From the NCBI GenBank assembly GCA_002633005.1, contig NMRA01000203.1:300874-364873 (forward strand): 64,000 nucleotides of DNA, read 5' to 3'. This document shows positions 61,637 through 64,000 of the stretch, piece by piece. Source of the DNA: Phoronis australis. Lineage: Eukaryota; Phoronida; Phoronidae. Under the pieces are notes generated by a model that had not been told where the DNA came from, did no database searches, and was given only the letters and a program-made list of their open reading frames with translations. How positions within the stretch are numbered: position 1 is the first letter of the stretch; every line of letters begins with the position of its first letter. A program made the translations under genes and the position numbers.

Positions 61637-62255
61637 GTAAGTATATGTATTGCAAACATTTCTAAGTCTGGTTAGATGCCACCTGTGGCCATATCATGTG
61701 ACCTAATTATAAATACAAGTCCAAACCAGGACTCTAAGTAAGTATATGCACAACACAGAGTGTGCCATAGCCACTTCACTTTTATGCTCCATAAACATTT
61801 TACTAGCACCATGGTGAAATAGGGGGAGAGGGAGGAGTAGTTTACCATGAACTTGCTGGGTAAATTGGTGAAACGTAGCATAAGATTTCTTGCATAATGG
61901 TCCTCACAGTGACTTTAAAGAAGGATCTAATGATAAAATTTTCTAAATTTCTGTATGTGTTCTACTCATTTGTAGTTGGGTCATTACAGATTTTAGTCAT
62001 ATTGTAATATTTAAAGTAAAACTACTCTATACACTCACTCTGTGCAAATGTCTGAGAAAACCTATTTGGGTGTAATAAGAACCACCATTATGGAGAAAGT
62101 GTTTAAAAGTGCTAGCAATTATCTTTCCACTTCATTAGCTTAGATCTACATGAATACAAAGGGCATGCTTAATAGACTTGATAAAAGTTGTCTGGGGCAA
62201 AAGGAATCTTTGCAGTGACCAGTGTAATAGAGGTATTCTCCACATGCACCTCCCT

Positions 62256-62669
62256 ATTATGTGTGGTCATGAACATTAGGCCTCTTGTAGTGTGTTGTTT
62301 CTTTATAACATGACTACATACACTATTATGTGTGGTCATGAACATTAGGCCTCTAGTAGTGTGTTGTTTCTTTATAACATGACTACATACACTATTATGT
62401 GTGGTCATGAACATTAGGCCTCTAGTAGTGTGTTGTTTCTTTATAACATGACTACATACACTATTATGTGTGGTCATGAACATTAGGCCTCTTGTAGTGT
62501 GTTGTTTCTTTATAACATGACTACATACACTATTATGTGTGGTCATGAACATTAGGCCTCAAGTAGTGTGTTGTTTCTTTATAACATGACTACATACACT
62601 ATTATGTGTGGTCATGAACATTAGGCCTCTAGTAGTGTGTTGTTTCTTTATAACATGACTTCATACACT
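62256..62669. repeat. 69-bp tandem repeat, 6 copies
   Basis: The unit ATTATGTGTGGTCATGAACA...GTGTTGTTTCTTTATAACAT is repeated six times nearly perfectly. Being a multiple of three, it gives a 127-codon minus frame of 23-residue cycles that is not a gene. It lies in the intron after COX20-like exon 2. Confidence 0.95.
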
Positions 62670-62769
62670 CACATTTTCAGGCACATGCAGTCAAAAGAAA
62701 TAGTTCCTAACTACTTCTTAGAATGAACAGATGCCACTGTTATGACCATTGCTTTACCGTACTAATTTT

Positions 62770-63330
62770 TATGTTTCCAAATTTTTATACATATTGCCAT
62801 CATCTCTGTCTGGGTGTCTGCACATCCGGCGTCCGCAGCTGAATCCTAAATCCCTCGCAAGATCATAATGAAGTTTGGCAGGTATGTTCCTGTGGATCTG
62901 ATGACAGAGGACGATGACTTTCTGACCAATCCGACTACCCCTATGCCCCCTAGTGGCAATTTCAGTTTTTTATGATTGCTAAGTGTGTAATTCTTAGATG
63001 GATTTTCATGAAATTTGGCAAATAAGTTTCTGTTATGAAGGCGACAACACCTTTACATTTTCGAAAGTCTTTGACGATTCTGCGCCACCTAGTGGCCTTT
63101 TCTTGAATTTTCAAGTTCTTTTTTTGGCGTTTGCCTTTCTATCTGCCAAACTGCTTGCGGGATCATTATGGAAATTGGCAGGTGTATTTCTGATGTGGAG
63201 AGGAGTGTGCAGTTGACATTGATTTTTGTGCGTGTTTGACTACTCTGGTGGCCCCTAGTGAAGATTTTGTTTCATTTAAGTCCACGCCTGTATCTCCTTA
63301 ACCCTTTGCACCAACATGTGTTTTGGTATT
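62770..63330 (+). repeat. CCTAGTGG-family repeat, diverged copy
   Basis: It contains TTGCCATCATCTCTGTCTG, GACAGAGGACGATGACTTTC, CCCCCTAGTGGCAATTTCA, CGCCACCTAGTGGCCTTTTC and GTGGCCCCTAGTGAAGATTT at 100-200-bp spacing, with ATGAAATTTGGCA between, as in 25160-25615. It directly precedes the gag remnant. Confidence 0.7.
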
Positions 63331-63341
63331 AGCGACTCACT

Positions 63342-64000
63342 ATGGAGACAAGATCTCAATTAAGGGAGTTGATGTCCCTCAGACAAGAAATGGGTCTGCA
63401 GGGAGACAACCTTAAACAGTTTGTGGAGAAACAACAAGCTGAAGCCCATGCTGAGGCTGAGGAGAGAAGGCAAGCTCATGAGGCTCTGAGAGGAGGCTAG
63501 CACGAGATGTTGAGGAGAGGTGAGGAGGCAATTGAGCAGGAGATTGAGAGAGAAAGAGTGGAACACGAGATGGCGCTAGCAGCACTGAAAGCTAAACAGG
63601 TTACAACTGAGGGTAACCCTGTTAGGACAACTGGTGGTGTAAAACTGAAGCTACCCAAAAAGCAGGATGTTATGGGACAACTTCCTAGAAAGGTTTGAAA
63701 GATACACCGAGAGTGAGGGCCGGACTCAGAGTGCCGGAATGGTCAATTTGTCTTAGTCCCCTGTTAACAGGCAAGGGTTTGTTTAGCCTGCCAATGGCTG
63801 ATGCACTGTACTATGCTACGCTCAAAAGAGCCTTGCTGAAGCAGAATAAACTGACTGAGGAGGGCTTTTGCAGACAGTTCCAGGAAGCGAGGGCTGAGAG
63901 GGGCAAGACAGTTTACCAGTTTGTGGCCCGCTTGCAGTGCTACTTATACAGGTGGATTGACATGTCCGACTGTGGTGAAGACTTTGCCGAGTTGAGAGAC
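63342..64000 (+). mobile_element. broken LTR-retrotransposon gag, 5' part
   Basis: An ATG at 63342 opens a Glu/Gln-rich coiled coil (QAEAHAEAEERRQAHEAL) with an in-frame TAG at 63498, and continues to a basic linker. After a frame change comes FLERFERYTESEGRTQS, a TAG near 63755, another frame change, and LTGKGLFSLPMADALYY, TEEGFCRQFQEARAERGKT and YQFVARLQCYLYRWIDMSD. The second half is the retroviral-type capsid (gag) domain found in Metaviridae-like retrotransposons of animals. The order and spacing are right, but one stop within the coiled coil and at least two frame changes show a decayed copy. It runs off the window. Confidence 0.75.

Noticed and set aside
62169-62552. 127-codon minus-strand frame
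   Set aside because: It reads a 69-bp tandem repeat, and the 23-residue cycle has no gene-like features.

Overview
This is a metazoan nuclear genomic window. It is AT-rich, with small exons separated by long introns, canonical GT-AG splice sites, a tRNA-derived SINE, Penelope-like elements, LINE and LTR-retrotransposon fragments, MITEs and many minisatellites. The gene complement (SDE2, TATDN3, CCDC97, COX20-like, an ankyrin/SOCS-box gene) and the repeats suggest a non-vertebrate, probably marine, animal. I cannot name the phylum from the sequence alone. The window is draft assembly: there are single Ns at 36001, 51367 and 56552, and the last two join contig ends that overlap each other.

Layout. 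1-2274: intron and possible terminal exons of an unrecognised plus-strand gene. 2275-6797: no recognised gene. 6798-19296: complete seven-exon SDE2 (minus). Its introns hold a 2.3-kb long-inverted-repeat element, a Penelope-like element and a MITE. 19297-19474: a 178-bp head-to-head promoter. 19475-29003: complete nine-exon TATDN3 (plus), with a MITE 27 bp after its stop codon. 29438-41100: gene-poor and transposon-rich, with one short unrecognised coding exon (32327-32561, minus), two degraded LINE fragments and a candidate solo LTR. 41854-43607: ankyrin/SOCS-box gene (plus). 43909-45896: a MITE abutting a second Penelope-like element. 49206-59958: CCDC97 (minus), with several exons present twice because of the contig overlaps. 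59959-60164: a second head-to-head promoter. 60165-61636: the first two exons of a COX20-like gene (plus) that leaves the window. 63342-64000: a broken LTR-retrotransposon gag.

The genes are ordinary housekeeping functions: SDE2 in pre-mRNA splicing and replication stress, CCDC97 as a conserved DUF2052-type protein, TATDN3 as a TatD-type metal-dependent nuclease, and COX20 in cytochrome c oxidase assembly. They form two divergent pairs but no operon. Exon models were built by hand. Splice phases agree at every junction of SDE2, TATDN3 and CCDC97, which is the main support for those models.

The most notable non-gene observations are these. Two unrelated Penelope-like elements are both arranged as large inverted repeats around a GIY-YIG reading frame. 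A repeat family carries iterated CCTAGTGG-type cores. The apparent tandem duplications inside CCDC97 are best read as unmerged allelic contig ends.
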